Shown: positions 1 to 6,876 of the stretch, piece by piece
How positions within the stretch are numbered: position 1 is the stretch's first letter
How the letters are laid out: each line of letters starts with the position of its first letter
Assembly: GCF_003986935.1 (NCBI RefSeq)
Contig: NZ_RJZE01000037.1
Location: 1-34,480, forward strand
Source of the DNA: Paraburkholderia kururiensis JCM 10599 = LMG 19447
GTDB lineage: Bacteria; Pseudomonadota; Gammaproteobacteria; Burkholderiales; Burkholderiaceae
DNA length: 34,480 nt
Direction of reading: 5' to 3'
Notes under the pieces: generated by a model
The model's database searches: none
What the model was told of the DNA's origin: nothing
What the model saw: the letters and a program-made list of their open reading frames with translations, nothing else
Translations under genes and position numbers: made by a program

Positions 1-380
1 GCCGCAAAGCGCGGCTCGATGCGCAGCTCGTAGGCCGCCTCGTCGCGGCTCGTGCGGATGCGCTTCCAGCGCGTCACCACGCCGTTGAAGGTAGCCGCGG
101 CATGATCGACTGGCGTGGCCCAGGTGGCCGACGGCACTGCTGCGCGCTCGTCAACCTGCAGACCCGCGCGCCGGCCAACGTAGTCGCTGCCGTCGATATC
201 GAGCCGCGGCGACGTGACCGTCACACTGACCACGTAGTCCTTGCAGAAGCCGCCGCGCACCTTGAAGTCGAGCACATCGAGATCGTGCTCCTGAGCGCCG
301 ATCCACAGCCTGAGATGCTGGGTCAGCCGCGCGCTGGGGTGAAGCAGCGCATCGGTAAAACGCTTTGCGGGGGTATTCAT
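1..380 (-). CDS. vgrG: Type VI secretion VgrG spike protein, N-terminal fragment (runs off the window)
   Basis: The minus-strand frame opens at an ATG at 378-380 and stays open to base 1, giving the first ~126 residues; the rest lies outside the window. The start MNTPAKRFTDALL, then LTQHLRLWIGAQ, VLDFKVRGG, VTSPRLDIDGSDYVGRRA and the stretch GVVTRWKRIRTSRDEA-YELRIEPRFA are typical of the N-terminal gp27-like domain of Burkholderia VgrG proteins. VgrG forms the trimeric tip of the contractile T6SS tube and carries effectors to target cells. A GAGGA ribosome-binding site lies 8 bases before the ATG. Effector or adaptor genes usually lie downstream of vgrG, which here would be to the left of the window. 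The family call is confident; the effector type cannot be judged from this fragment. Confidence 0.85.
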   Translation of the reverse strand, partial: MNTPAKRFTDALLHPSARLTQHLRLWIGAQEHDLDVLDFKVRGGFCKDYVVSVTVTSPRLDIDGSDYVGRRAGLQVDERAAVPSATWATPVDHAAATFNGVVTRWKRIRTSRDEAAYELRIEPRFA

Positions 381-475
381 TCCGCGCATCCTCGTCCGGT
401 TTAAAAGAGCGATGCGAAGCGGGTTAATTCGCACGCTATTAAGCCGGATAACCGTATCAGAAGCGGACTGAGATA

Positions 476-703
476 TTGTCACTAATGGTCAATAAGCGCC
501 GCCGGCATTTACAGACGCGTAGCGATTTCTGGCGCAGCCGTGCTCGATGCATAAAAGAAATGCATTCTTCTGTGATGGAGCAGTTGCCCGACCCCGACGT
601 GGCGCCTCATGGCGGCCTCAAGCCGCCTCGCGCCGATGCGCAACGTCAGCCACGGCGTGGCAGCGCATATCGGCCTATCGGCGCGCAACAAGATCGCGCC
701 TGA
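476..703 (+). CDS. Doubtful small arginine-rich ORF ending at a terminator
   Basis: A 75-codon frame starts with TTG at 476, or ATG at 485 (72 codons). It reads MVNKRRRHLQTRSDFWRSRARC at the ATG start and is rich in Arg throughout. I do not recognise it. Its stop codon lies 7 bases before a strong rho-independent terminator on the same strand, which suggests that a plus-strand transcript really ends there. I see no clear ribosome-binding site, and the composition is what random high-GC DNA would give, so the transcript could equally be a non-coding RNA. Confidence 0.2.
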   Translation: MSLMVNKRRRHLQTRSDFWRSRARCIKEMHSSVMEQLPDPDVAPHGGLKPPRADAQRQPRRGSAYRPIGAQQDRA

Positions 704-710
704 AATAAGA

Positions 711-738
711 ATGGGCACGCAAAGCGTGCCCATTTTTT
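711..738 (+). terminator. Strong intrinsic terminator
   Basis: Ten-base perfect arms (ATGGGCACGC at 711-720 and GCGTGCCCAT at 724-733) close an AAA loop and are followed by a run of six T (733-738). The T-run fits plus-strand termination best. On the minus strand the hairpin is followed by ATTCTTATTTC, so it could also act weakly on the convergent ABC-F gene that ends at 789. Confidence 0.85.
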
Positions 739-788
739 ATTGGTAGAAGTTGGCGCGATGGCCTGGCATTTCGCCGGCGCCGTAACGC

Positions 789-2381
789 TTACTGCACACC
801 CTGACTAGCGAGAAAATCCTCGTAATTGCCGCCGAAGTCATTCAGCTTGCCGTCCGTGCGCACTTCGATAATGCGGTTCGCAAGGCCGCTCACGAATTCG
901 CGGTCGTGCGAGACGAAAATCAGCGTGCCTTCGTACTGCTCCAGCGCGATCTGAAGCGACTCGATGGACTCCATGTCCATGTGGTTGGTCGGCTCGTCCA
1001 TCAGCAACACGTTGTGACGGCCCAGCATGAGCTTGCCCCAGATCATGCGACCCTTCTCGCCGCCCGAGAGCACCTTCACGGACTTGCGGATGTCGTCGGC
1101 ATTGAAGAGCAGCCGGCCCAGCGTGCCGCGCACGGCCTGGTCGTCGTCGCCTTCCTTGCGGTACTGGTCAATCCACTCCATGAGCGTGACGTCGTCCGGG
1201 AACTCCTCGTAGGTGTCCTGCGGCATGTAGCCCACGTTCGCGTTCTCGGCCCACTTGATGGAACCGCCGTCGAGCGCCAGATTGCCCTGCAATGCGCGCA
1301 GCAGCGTGGTCTTGCCCGCGCCGTTCTCGCCGATGATCGCGATGCGCTCGCCCGGCTGCACGCTCAGACTGAAGTTCTGGAAGATCGTGCGGTCGTACTT
1401 CTTGGTGATGCTTTCGGCCACCACGACGATGTTGTGCAGCTTCTTTTCGAACTCGAAGCGGATGAACGGGTTCTGCCGCGACGACGGCTTGAATTCCTCG
1501 ATCTTGATCTTGTCGATCATCTTCAGGCGGCTCGTGGCCTGGCGTGCCTTCGACTTGTTGGCCGAGAAGCGGCGCACGAAGTCCTGCAGTTCGGCCACGC
1601 GTTCCTTGGCCTTCGCGTTCGCGGCGACCTGGCGTTCGCGCGCCTGGGCCGAGGCCAGCATGTAGTCGTCGTAGTTGCCCGGATAGATCTTGAGCGTGCC
1701 GTAGTCCATGTCTGCCATATGCGTGCAGACCTGGTTCAGGAAGTGCCGGTCGTGGGAGATGATGATCATCGTCGAGTTGTACTCGTTGAGGATGTCTTCC
1801 AGCCAGCGGATCGAATTGATGTCGAGGTTGTTGGTCGGTTCGTCGAGCAGCAGCACGTCGGGCTTCGAGAACAGCGCCTGGGCGAGCAGCACGCGCAGCT
1901 TCCAGCCGGGCGCCACGTTGCTCATCGGGCCGTTGTGCAGGTCGCCGGCAATACCGATGCCGAGCAGCAGTTCGCCCGCGCGCGCTTCGGCGGTGTAGCC
2001 GTCGTATTCGGCGAACTTCGCTTCGAGCTCGGCGGCGTGCATGTAGTCGTCGTCGGTGGCTTCGGGGTTCGCGTAGATCGCGTCGCGCTCGGTCATGGCG
2101 GCCCACATTTCGGTGTGGCCCATCATCACGACGTCGAGCACGCGCACGTCTTCGTACGCGAACTGGTCCTGGCGCAGCTTGCCGAGGCGCACGTTCGGCT
2201 CGAGCATGACGGTGCCGGAAGACGGCTCGAGGTCACCGCCCAGGATCTTCATGAAGGTCGACTTGCCGCAACCGTTCGCGCCGATCAGGCCATAGCGGTT
2301 GCCTTCGCCGAATTTGACCGAGATGTTCTCGAACAAGGGCTTCGGCCCGAATTGCATGGTGATGTTGGCGGTAGACAGCAC
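789..2381 (-). CDS. ybiT: ABC-F family ATPase, YbiT type
   Basis: This 530-residue protein has two ABC ATPase domains and no membrane segments, which is the ABC-F architecture of soluble, ribosome-associated ATPases. The first domain has Walker A GANGCGKST (about 36-44), Walker B LLLDEPTNNLD and switch His in ISHDRHF. The second has GENGAGKTT, signature LSGGEKGRM and LLMDEPTNHMD. A charged linker around residues 240-300 (QARERQVAANAKAKERVAEL) corresponds to the P-site tRNA interaction motif. The first-domain signature reads VAPGWKLRVLLAQAL instead of LSGGxxxR, which is also what E. coli YbiT has and so supports the subfamily. The start is GTG at 2379-2381 with AAGGA just upstream. YbiT's exact role in translation is not settled; no antibiotic-resistance role is implied. 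Confidence 0.93.
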   Translation of the reverse strand: MLSTANITMQFGPKPLFENISVKFGEGNRYGLIGANGCGKSTFMKILGGDLEPSSGTVMLEPNVRLGKLRQDQFAYEDVRVLDVVMMGHTEMWAAMTERDAIYANPEATDDDYMHAAELEAKFAEYDGYTAEARAGELLLGIGIAGDLHNGPMSNVAPGWKLRVLLAQALFSKPDVLLLDEPTNNLDINSIRWLEDILNEYNSTMIIISHDRHFLNQVCTHMADMDYGTLKIYPGNYDDYMLASAQARERQVAANAKAKERVAELQDFVRRFSANKSKARQATSRLKMIDKIKIEEFKPSSRQNPFIRFEFEKKLHNIVVVAESITKKYDRTIFQNFSLSVQPGERIAIIGENGAGKTTLLRALQGNLALDGGSIKWAENANVGYMPQDTYEEFPDDVTLMEWIDQYRKEGDDDQAVRGTLGRLLFNADDIRKSVKVLSGGEKGRMIWGKLMLGRHNVLLMDEPTNHMDMESIESLQIALEQYEGTLIFVSHDREFVSGLANRIIEVRTDGKLNDFGGNYEDFLASQGVQ

Positions 2382-2837
2382 GGCGTGTCCTTTGGTCCTG
2401 TGGTGCTCAGAAAATGCCCTGGGAGGGATGCCCCGGGAGGTGCTAGATGGGGTGTTACAGCAGGGTGATCGACGGATTGATCACGCGTTCGTCACGGGTC
2501 TATCACGGCTCTACCACCGTCCCCGGCCCGTTTCAAAGGGCAAACGAGGCAGATCGACGAAAAACCCGTGATTTTAGCAGGTTATGGGGTCGTGAGGGTG
2601 CCGTGGGCGGCGCGCCCGGTTTTCCTGGGGGCGGATGTTCGCGCGATTCGCCGACCCGATTCGCCGACCCGATTCGCCGACCCGATTCACCGACCCAATT
2701 CCCGCCCTTGATCCCCCCCTTGATTCCCGCCCTCGATTCACGGGGCCAGATGGGCTTCCGGCTGCGTCGCGGCTCGCCCCTTTTAGCGGCGTTGCCGCGG
2801 CCTCATTGTGGCCCCGTGGCCCGCCCCCTGCCCGCCC
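2382..2837. other. Intergenic region upstream of ybiT
   Basis: This 456-bp stretch separates two minus-strand genes. It holds a small dyad GTGATC-N8-GATCAC (2465-2484) and a 13-bp tandem-repeat array (2646 to about 2739). No gene is supported: the plus-strand frames across it are repetitive and lack plausible starts. The ybiT promoter should lie in 2390-2570, but no clear consensus is visible. Confidence 0.5.
2646..2739. repeat. 13-bp tandem repeat array
   Basis: The unit ATTCGCCGACCCG is present three times in perfect register (2646-2658, 2659-2671, 2672-2684), once with two changes (2685-2697, ATTCACCGACCCA) and then in decaying copies (2698-2710 ATTCCCGCCCTTG, and onward to about 2739). 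Direct repeats with no spacers rule out CRISPR. The unit is not a multiple of three and the array is not in a gene. Confidence 0.9.
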
Positions 2838-3860
2838 TCACATGCTACGCGGCGTCTGCAGCACGTCGATGAATGCCGACAGATCGGCTTCTCCCAGCCC
2901 CATCGCCGCACCCAGCCTCAGAAGCTGCTGCACCGTCCCCGAGACCGGCATCGGCGTGCCCGTGGCCGCCGCTGCGGCGGCGATCGTCTCCACGTCCTTC
3001 TGGAAGGTTTTCAGCGCACCGATGGGCACGAGGTCGCGCTGCGTCATGCGCGGCACGAAGGTCTGGAGCAGCGCCGAGTCGGCCCAGCCGCCCGCAAGCG
3101 CTTCGGCAAGCTTCGCGGACTCGATGCCGCTGCGCTGCGCGAGGCTCACGGCTTCCGCAATCGCGGCCACCGTGGCGGTCACGATGGCCTGATTGCACAG
3201 CTTTGTGGTCTGCCCCGCGCCGCTGCCACCCATGCGCGTGATGCGCGCCGCGTAGGCCGCGACGAGCGGCATCACAGCCGCGACGTCGGCCTCGTCGCCG
3301 CCCGCCATCACGGCGAGCGTGCCGGCCTGGGCGCCCGCCACGCCGCCTGACACGGGTGCATCCACCCAGCCCACGCCCGCATCTCTCGCGCGTTCGGCAA
3401 ACGTGCGGGTGGCGGCGGGCGGAATGCTCGAATGGTCGACGATCAGGCGTACGCGTGAGGCTGCTGACCCATGCGCCCGCGGGGCGCTTCCACTTTGTCC
3501 CAGCAGAGCGCTTCCACCCTGCCCCGGCAGGGCTTCCCCGCCTTGCGCCGGCAAAGCCGCGCCCTGGCCGCCCCGCAAACCCGTGTGGTCAGTAACGGGC
3601 GCCAGTCCCAAGGAACCGAGCACGCCTTGCTCGCCGAATACGACCGCCTCCACGGCCGCCGCGTCCGCGACGCAGAGCAGCACGACTTCGGCGCACGATG
3701 CCAGTTCGCGCGGCGTGGCGACCACCTGCGCGCCCTCAGGCGCAAGCGCCTCGGCCTTTTCGCGCGTGCGGTTCCACACGTGCACCGCGTGCCCCGCACG
3801 CAGCAGATGACGGATCATGGGCGCGCCCATCAGCCCCGGGCCGCAAAAACCGATGTCCAC
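2838..3860 (-). CDS. NAD(P)-dependent oxidoreductase, beta-hydroxyacid dehydrogenase (HIBADH/GlxR) family, with repeat insert
   Basis: The N-terminal Rossmann motif GFCGPGLMGAP (G7-x-G9-x-x-G12), the substrate-site motif DAPVSGGVAGAQAGTLAVMAGG and the catalytic-lysine motif GQTTKLCNQA place this in the 3-hydroxyisobutyrate / tartronate-semialdehyde reductase family. I chose GTG 3858-3860 as start because an AGGAGG site lies 9 bases before it; a longer frame opening with TTG at 3878 would have to start inside that site. At 340 residues the protein is about 40 longer than usual. The excess is a run of 8-residue Gly/Gln/Ala repeats (about 95-134) encoded by a 24-bp tandem repeat, placed after the Rossmann strand reading EVVLLCVAD. 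The substrate is unknown. Tartronate-semialdehyde reductase would fit the glyoxylate made by the purine genes nearby, but that is inference. Confidence 0.85.
   Translation of the reverse strand: MDIGFCGPGLMGAPMIRHLLRAGHAVHVWNRTREKAEALAPEGAQVVATPRELASCAEVVLLCVADAAAVEAVVFGEQGVLGSLGLAPVTDHTGLRGGQGAALPAQGGEALPGQGGSALLGQSGSAPRAHGSAASRVRLIVDHSSIPPAATRTFAERARDAGVGWVDAPVSGGVAGAQAGTLAVMAGGDEADVAAVMPLVAAYAARITRMGGSGAGQTTKLCNQAIVTATVAAIAEAVSLAQRSGIESAKLAEALAGGWADSALLQTFVPRMTQRDLVPIGALKTFQKDVETIAAAAAATGTPMPVSGTVQQLLRLGAAMGLGEADLSAFIDVLQTPRSM
3484..3579. repeat. 24-bp in-frame tandem repeat inside the oxidoreductase gene
   Basis: Four adjacent 24-bp units occupy 3484-3507, 3508-3531, 3532-3555 and 3556-3579. 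Units 1 and 2 both begin GCGCTTCCAC; the others are more diverged. On the coding strand they give 8-residue units LRGGQGAA, LPAQGGEA, LPGQGGSA and LLGQSGSA, followed by a decayed PRAHGSAA. The frame is kept throughout. Confidence 0.85.
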
Positions 3861-4195
3861 GTTCGAAGTCCTCCTCAAGTCGATCCCGTATCAGCGGGCG
3901 ACCATCATACCGGCGCGACATCGCGGTCGCACTCGGTGTGCGGCCGTGTCTCGCCGCGTCTCCCCGCGTCTCGCCGTGTGCTCGTGGTGCGCAGTCTTGC
4001 TGCTCTGCCTGCCGCCCTGCCAGCTCGTCCTGCGCCGCCGTTCGACGCCACGCCGTGTCGAGCCGGCCCGGGCATGCGTCCTGCGCCAGCCTCAATACGC
4101 AACACACGGACGCGCAAGGCGCAAGCACGAAGGCACGCCTCACCGCCGTTCCCTGTTGCCTATACTCGTTTTGAACCGACCGCGAGGAGCACACC
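3861..4195. other. Divergent intergenic region, oxidoreductase / dodecin
   Basis: This 335-bp stretch must contain the promoters of both divergent genes. Three copies of a 10-bp unit (GTCTCGCCGC, GTCTCCCCGC, GTCTCGCCGT) lie at 3948-3977. A good -10 element for dodecin is at 4161-4166. No gene is supported here. Confidence 0.5.
4161..4166 (+). promoter_or_regulatory. -10 element of the dodecin promoter
   Basis: TATACT lies 29 bases before the dodecin ATG, giving a predicted leader of about 23 nt. No good -35 hexamer is found 16-18 bp upstream, so the promoter may need an activator or another sigma factor. Confidence 0.45.
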
Positions 4196-4405
4196 ATGGA
4201 CGATCACGTCTACAAGCAGATCGAGCTGACCGGCTCGTCGACCACGTCGAGCGACGACGCCGTGCGCCGCGCCATCGAGCGCGCATCGAAAACGCTGCGC
4301 AACCTGCACTGGTTCGAAGTGACGGACACGCGCGGGCACATCGAGGGCGACCGCATCGTGCACTGGCAGGTGACGATCAAGGTGGGGCTGCGGATCGAGG
4401 AATGA
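4196..4405 (+). CDS. Dodecin family flavin-binding protein
   Basis: This 69-residue protein has the full dodecin pattern: HVYKQIELTGSS at the start, SSDDAVRRAIERASKTLRNLHWFEV in the middle (a single helix followed by the flavin-stacking Trp, here W39), and HWQVTIKVGLRIEE at the end. Dodecins assemble as hollow dodecamers that bind and buffer FMN, riboflavin or CoA in the cytoplasm. A GAGGAG ribosome-binding site is correctly spaced before the ATG. It is a single-gene unit with its own promoter-like -10 and is convergent with the ABC importer operon. Confidence 0.93.
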   Translation: MDDHVYKQIELTGSSTTSSDDAVRRAIERASKTLRNLHWFEVTDTRGHIEGDRIVHWQVTIKVGLRIEE

Positions 4406-4420
4406 ACGGCAGGAATGACG

Positions 4421-4459
4421 AAAAAGAAAACGGCGCGGCTGGCAGGCAGCGCGCCGTTT
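4421..4459 (-). terminator. Intrinsic terminator for the ABC importer operon
   Basis: The arms AAACGGCGCG (4428-4437) and CGCGCCGTTT (4450-4459) form a 10-bp stem. On the minus strand the stem is followed by TTTTCTTTTT (encoded at 4421-4430), so it ends transcription coming from the importer genes, about 220 bases after the last stop. On the plus strand there is no T-run, but the stem starts just 22 bases after the dodecin stop and may protect that mRNA's 3' end. Confidence 0.75.
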
Positions 4460-4654
4460 GAAGAGCCTTTGGCACCGAGTTGAGCGCTTGACCGAGCTTG
4501 GCAGAAGAGGGCCGGCCCAGGAGAAACTCGTGCCCCTCCAGCCGGACCTCACGAACCAGCGCCCGGTTAAAACGGATGCCCTTGGCCTGTCCGGCCACGC
4601 GCCGCTCACGGCTTTGCTACCCGGCTGATCGCCCGGCAGCAGAGCCGGCGCCTT

Positions 4655-4690
4655 ACGTCGATTTACCTCGGCACGTCGATTTACTTCGGC
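4655..4690. repeat. 18-bp direct duplication across the stop codon of the binding-protein gene
   Basis: ACGTCGATTTACCTCGGC (4655-4672) is followed at once by ACGTCGATTTACTTCGGC (4673-4690), one base different. The second copy contains the TAA stop of the importer's binding-protein gene (4681-4683); the first copy carries the same TAA in the same frame, 18 bases later. Confidence 0.85.
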
Positions 4691-5769
4691 AACGCCCCAT
4701 CCACACCTTCGACATACCAGTTGAGCCGCTGCAGGTCCGCGTCGCCGAGCGTCTTGCCCGCCGGCACCTTCACCGCGCCCGACTGGTCCTTGATCGGCCC
4801 CGTGAACACGTCCCACTTGCCGCTTGCCAGCTGGGCGCGCTTCGCGTCCACGTCCTTGATGGCATTGGCCGGAATCGCGCCCGTGTTCAGGTCTTCGAAG
4901 TTGACGGCCTTCTGCGGAATGCCCCACCAGACCGGATCGTTCTTCCACTTGCCGTCCAGCACCTGCTGGATCGCCGCCGTGTAGTAGACGCCCCAGTGAC
5001 CCACCACCGACCCCAGGTGCGCGTCAGGCCCGAACTTCTTCATGTCCGAGTCCCAGCCGAACGCGTGGACCTTTTTTTCCTCGGCCGTGGCGAGCGTCGC
5101 ACTCGAATCGGTGTTTTGGAGCAGCACGTCGGCGCCTTGTCCGATCAGCGTTTCGGCGGCCTGCTTTTCCTTGCCCGGATCGAACCAGCTGTTGATCCAG
5201 ATGACCTTCGTGTGGATCTTCGGATTCACCGACCGCGCGCCGAGCGTGTACGCGTTGATGTTGCGCACCACTTCGGGAATGGGCACCGAGGCGACGAAGC
5301 CGAGCGTGTTGGTCTTCGTCACGTAGCCCGCGGCCACGCCGGCCAGATAGGCGCCCTGGTACATGCGCACGTCGTAGGTGCCGAAGTTCGGCGCCTTCTT
5401 GTAGCCCGTGGCGTGCAGGAACACCGTGTCGGGGAAGTCCTTCGCGACCTTCAGCTCGAAGTCCTGATAGCCGAAGCTCGAACCGATGATGACCTTGTTG
5501 CCCTTCGAAGCGAGGTCGCGGAACACGCGCTCGGAATCGGCCGACTCCGGCACGTTCTCCACGCGCGTCACCTTGATCTTGCTGCCGAACTTCGCTTCGG
5601 CTTCCTTGGACCCCTGGTCGTGCGCGAAGGTCCAGCCCGCGTCGCCTGGGTTGCCGAGATAGACGAAGGCGACGCCGGGCACGTCGGCAGCCTGCGCCGG
5701 TGCCTGCAGCCCCACGGCGCCGACGAGCGCCGCAGCCGATGCGAATGCGGTCAGCAGTGTTCTTTTCAT
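4681..5769 (-). CDS. BMP family ABC transporter substrate-binding protein (purine/nucleoside type)
   Basis: The N-terminus MKRTLLTAFASAAALVGAVGLQAPAQA is a signal peptide with an AQA-A cleavage site, so the protein is exported to the periplasm. The mature part (PGVAFVYLGNPGDAGWTFAHDQGSKEAEAKFG, then GNKVIIGSSFGYQDF, FVASVPIPEVVRNINAYTLGARSVNP and VVGHWGVYY) is the basic-membrane-protein / PnrA-Med fold that binds nucleosides or related purine compounds. AGGAG lies 8 bases before the ATG. It is the last gene of the importer operon, 84 bases after the second permease. Ligand specificity cannot be read from sequence; the neighbouring 8-oxoguanine/urate pathway suggests an oxidised purine or nucleoside. 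Confidence 0.93.
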   Translation of the reverse strand: MKRTLLTAFASAAALVGAVGLQAPAQAADVPGVAFVYLGNPGDAGWTFAHDQGSKEAEAKFGSKIKVTRVENVPESADSERVFRDLASKGNKVIIGSSFGYQDFELKVAKDFPDTVFLHATGYKKAPNFGTYDVRMYQGAYLAGVAAGYVTKTNTLGFVASVPIPEVVRNINAYTLGARSVNPKIHTKVIWINSWFDPGKEKQAAETLIGQGADVLLQNTDSSATLATAEEKKVHAFGWDSDMKKFGPDAHLGSVVGHWGVYYTAAIQQVLDGKWKNDPVWWGIPQKAVNFEDLNTGAIPANAIKDVDAKRAQLASGKWDVFTGPIKDQSGAVKVPAGKTLGDADLQRLNWYVEGVDGALPK

Positions 5770-5853
5770 CTTGTTTCTCCTGTTGTGTAGCTGTCGTTCA
5801 GATTCAAAACGGTGAAAGCGGTCAGAACCGTAAAAGCGGTATCGCCGCGCGCC

Positions 5854-6783
5854 TCATCCCGCCGCAAAAAAGGGCTTGCCGAGCGAGGCCGGCGCGTTGA
5901 GGCGAATCGTGGTCGGGTTACGCGAAATCAGCACGAGCACGACGATGGTCGCCACGTAAGGCAGCATCGCGAGGAACTGCGTGGGCACCGCCACGCCAAC
6001 GCCCTGCGCGTAGAACTGCAGCCCGTTCACGGCGCCGAAGAGCAGCGCGCCCACGAGCAGCCGCCCGGGTCGCCACGTCGCGAACACCACGAGGGCGAGC
6101 GCGATCCAGCCACGGCCGGCCGTCAACTGCTCCTGCCACAAGTGCAGTTGCACGATCGAGTAGTAGCCGCCCGCGAGCCCCGCCATCGCACCGCCGAACA
6201 GCGTTGCGCCGTAGCGCACGCCGATCACGGGAAAGCCGACCGAATGCGCGACCTGCGGCGACTCGCCCACCGAGCGCAGCACGAGCCCCGCGCGCGTGCG
6301 ATAGAGGAACCAGGCGACGAGCGGAAACATCAGGAACGCCAGGTATTCGATTGGACGCAGGCTGAAGAACGCCGCGCCCAGCACGGGAATCTTCGCGAGG
6401 CCCGGAATGGGCCAGGCAGCAATGGTCGCACTCACCGCAGCCGACGTGTAGGGCTTGCCGACATAGGCCGAGAGCCCGATACCGAAGATGGTCAGCGAAA
6501 GCCCCGTGGCCACCTGGTTGGCGAGCATCGTGAGCGTGAGGAAGCCGAACAGCAGCGCCATCGCCATGCCCGCGCCGACGGCCGCGAGCACGCCCAGCCA
6601 GGGCTCGCCTGTCACCGTGGTCACGGCGTAGCCGCTCACGGCACCCATCAGCATCATGCCCTCCACGCCCAGATTGAGCACCCCGGACTTTTCGGTGACG
6701 AGTTCGCCGATGCCCGCGAACATGAGCGGGATGGCGGCGAGGACGGCGCTGGAAACGAGTGCGCTGGCTTGTGGAATGTCCAT
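5854..6783 (-). CDS. ABC transporter permease 2 (NupQ/YufQ type)
   Basis: This 309-residue, highly hydrophobic protein has about eight membrane segments. The signature regions GELVTEKSGVLNLGVEGMMLMGAVSGY near the N-terminus and GGAMAGLAGGYYSIVQLHLWQEQLTAGRGWIALALVVFATWRP in the second half are the conserved cytoplasmic-loop regions of permeases that partner BMP-type binding proteins. It is the second of two different permease subunits; the pair forms a heterodimeric channel in the inner membrane. It lies 93 bases after permease 1. Confidence 0.93.
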   Translation of the reverse strand: MDIPQASALVSSAVLAAIPLMFAGIGELVTEKSGVLNLGVEGMMLMGAVSGYAVTTVTGEPWLGVLAAVGAGMAMALLFGFLTLTMLANQVATGLSLTIFGIGLSAYVGKPYTSAAVSATIAAWPIPGLAKIPVLGAAFFSLRPIEYLAFLMFPLVAWFLYRTRAGLVLRSVGESPQVAHSVGFPVIGVRYGATLFGGAMAGLAGGYYSIVQLHLWQEQLTAGRGWIALALVVFATWRPGRLLVGALLFGAVNGLQFYAQGVGVAVPTQFLAMLPYVATIVVLVLISRNPTTIRLNAPASLGKPFFAAG

Positions 6784-6802
6784 GACGAATCGCGTAGCAA
6801 AG

Positions 6803-6828
6803 GCGGGTTACGGAAGCGGGTTACAAAA
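6803..6828. repeat. 13-bp direct repeat between the two permease genes
   Basis: GCGGGTTACGGAA (6803-6815) and GCGGGTTACAAAA (6816-6828) are adjacent, with a partial third copy (GCGTGTTGGGGTT, 6829-6841). The array lies just upstream of the permease 2 ATG on the minus strand. Confidence 0.6.
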
Positions 6829-6876
6829 GCGTGTTGGGGTTATCGGGCGATGCCGCGTTGCGCGTTGCTGCCGGCT

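Larger units (their letters stand above)
381..788. other. Intergenic region between vgrG and the ABC-F gene
   Basis: This 408-bp stretch should hold the vgrG promoter, a doubtful small plus-strand frame (476-703) and a strong hairpin terminator (711-738). The segment 381-480 is more AT-rich than its surroundings, as expected for a promoter region, but I see no convincing -35/-10 pair. Nothing else recognisable is present. Confidence 0.5.

Noticed and set aside
906..2468. 520-codon plus-strand frame opposite ybiT
   Set aside because: It is fully antisense to a conserved ABC-F gene and biased to His, Val, Arg and Leu; a shadow.
2646..2739. Possible CRISPR array
   Set aside because: The 13-bp units abut with no spacers and no cas genes are present; this is a simple tandem repeat.
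3861..3878. Six-residue longer start for the oxidoreductase (TTG at 3878)
   Set aside because: That start would lie inside the AGGAGG site, which is properly spaced for the GTG at 3860.
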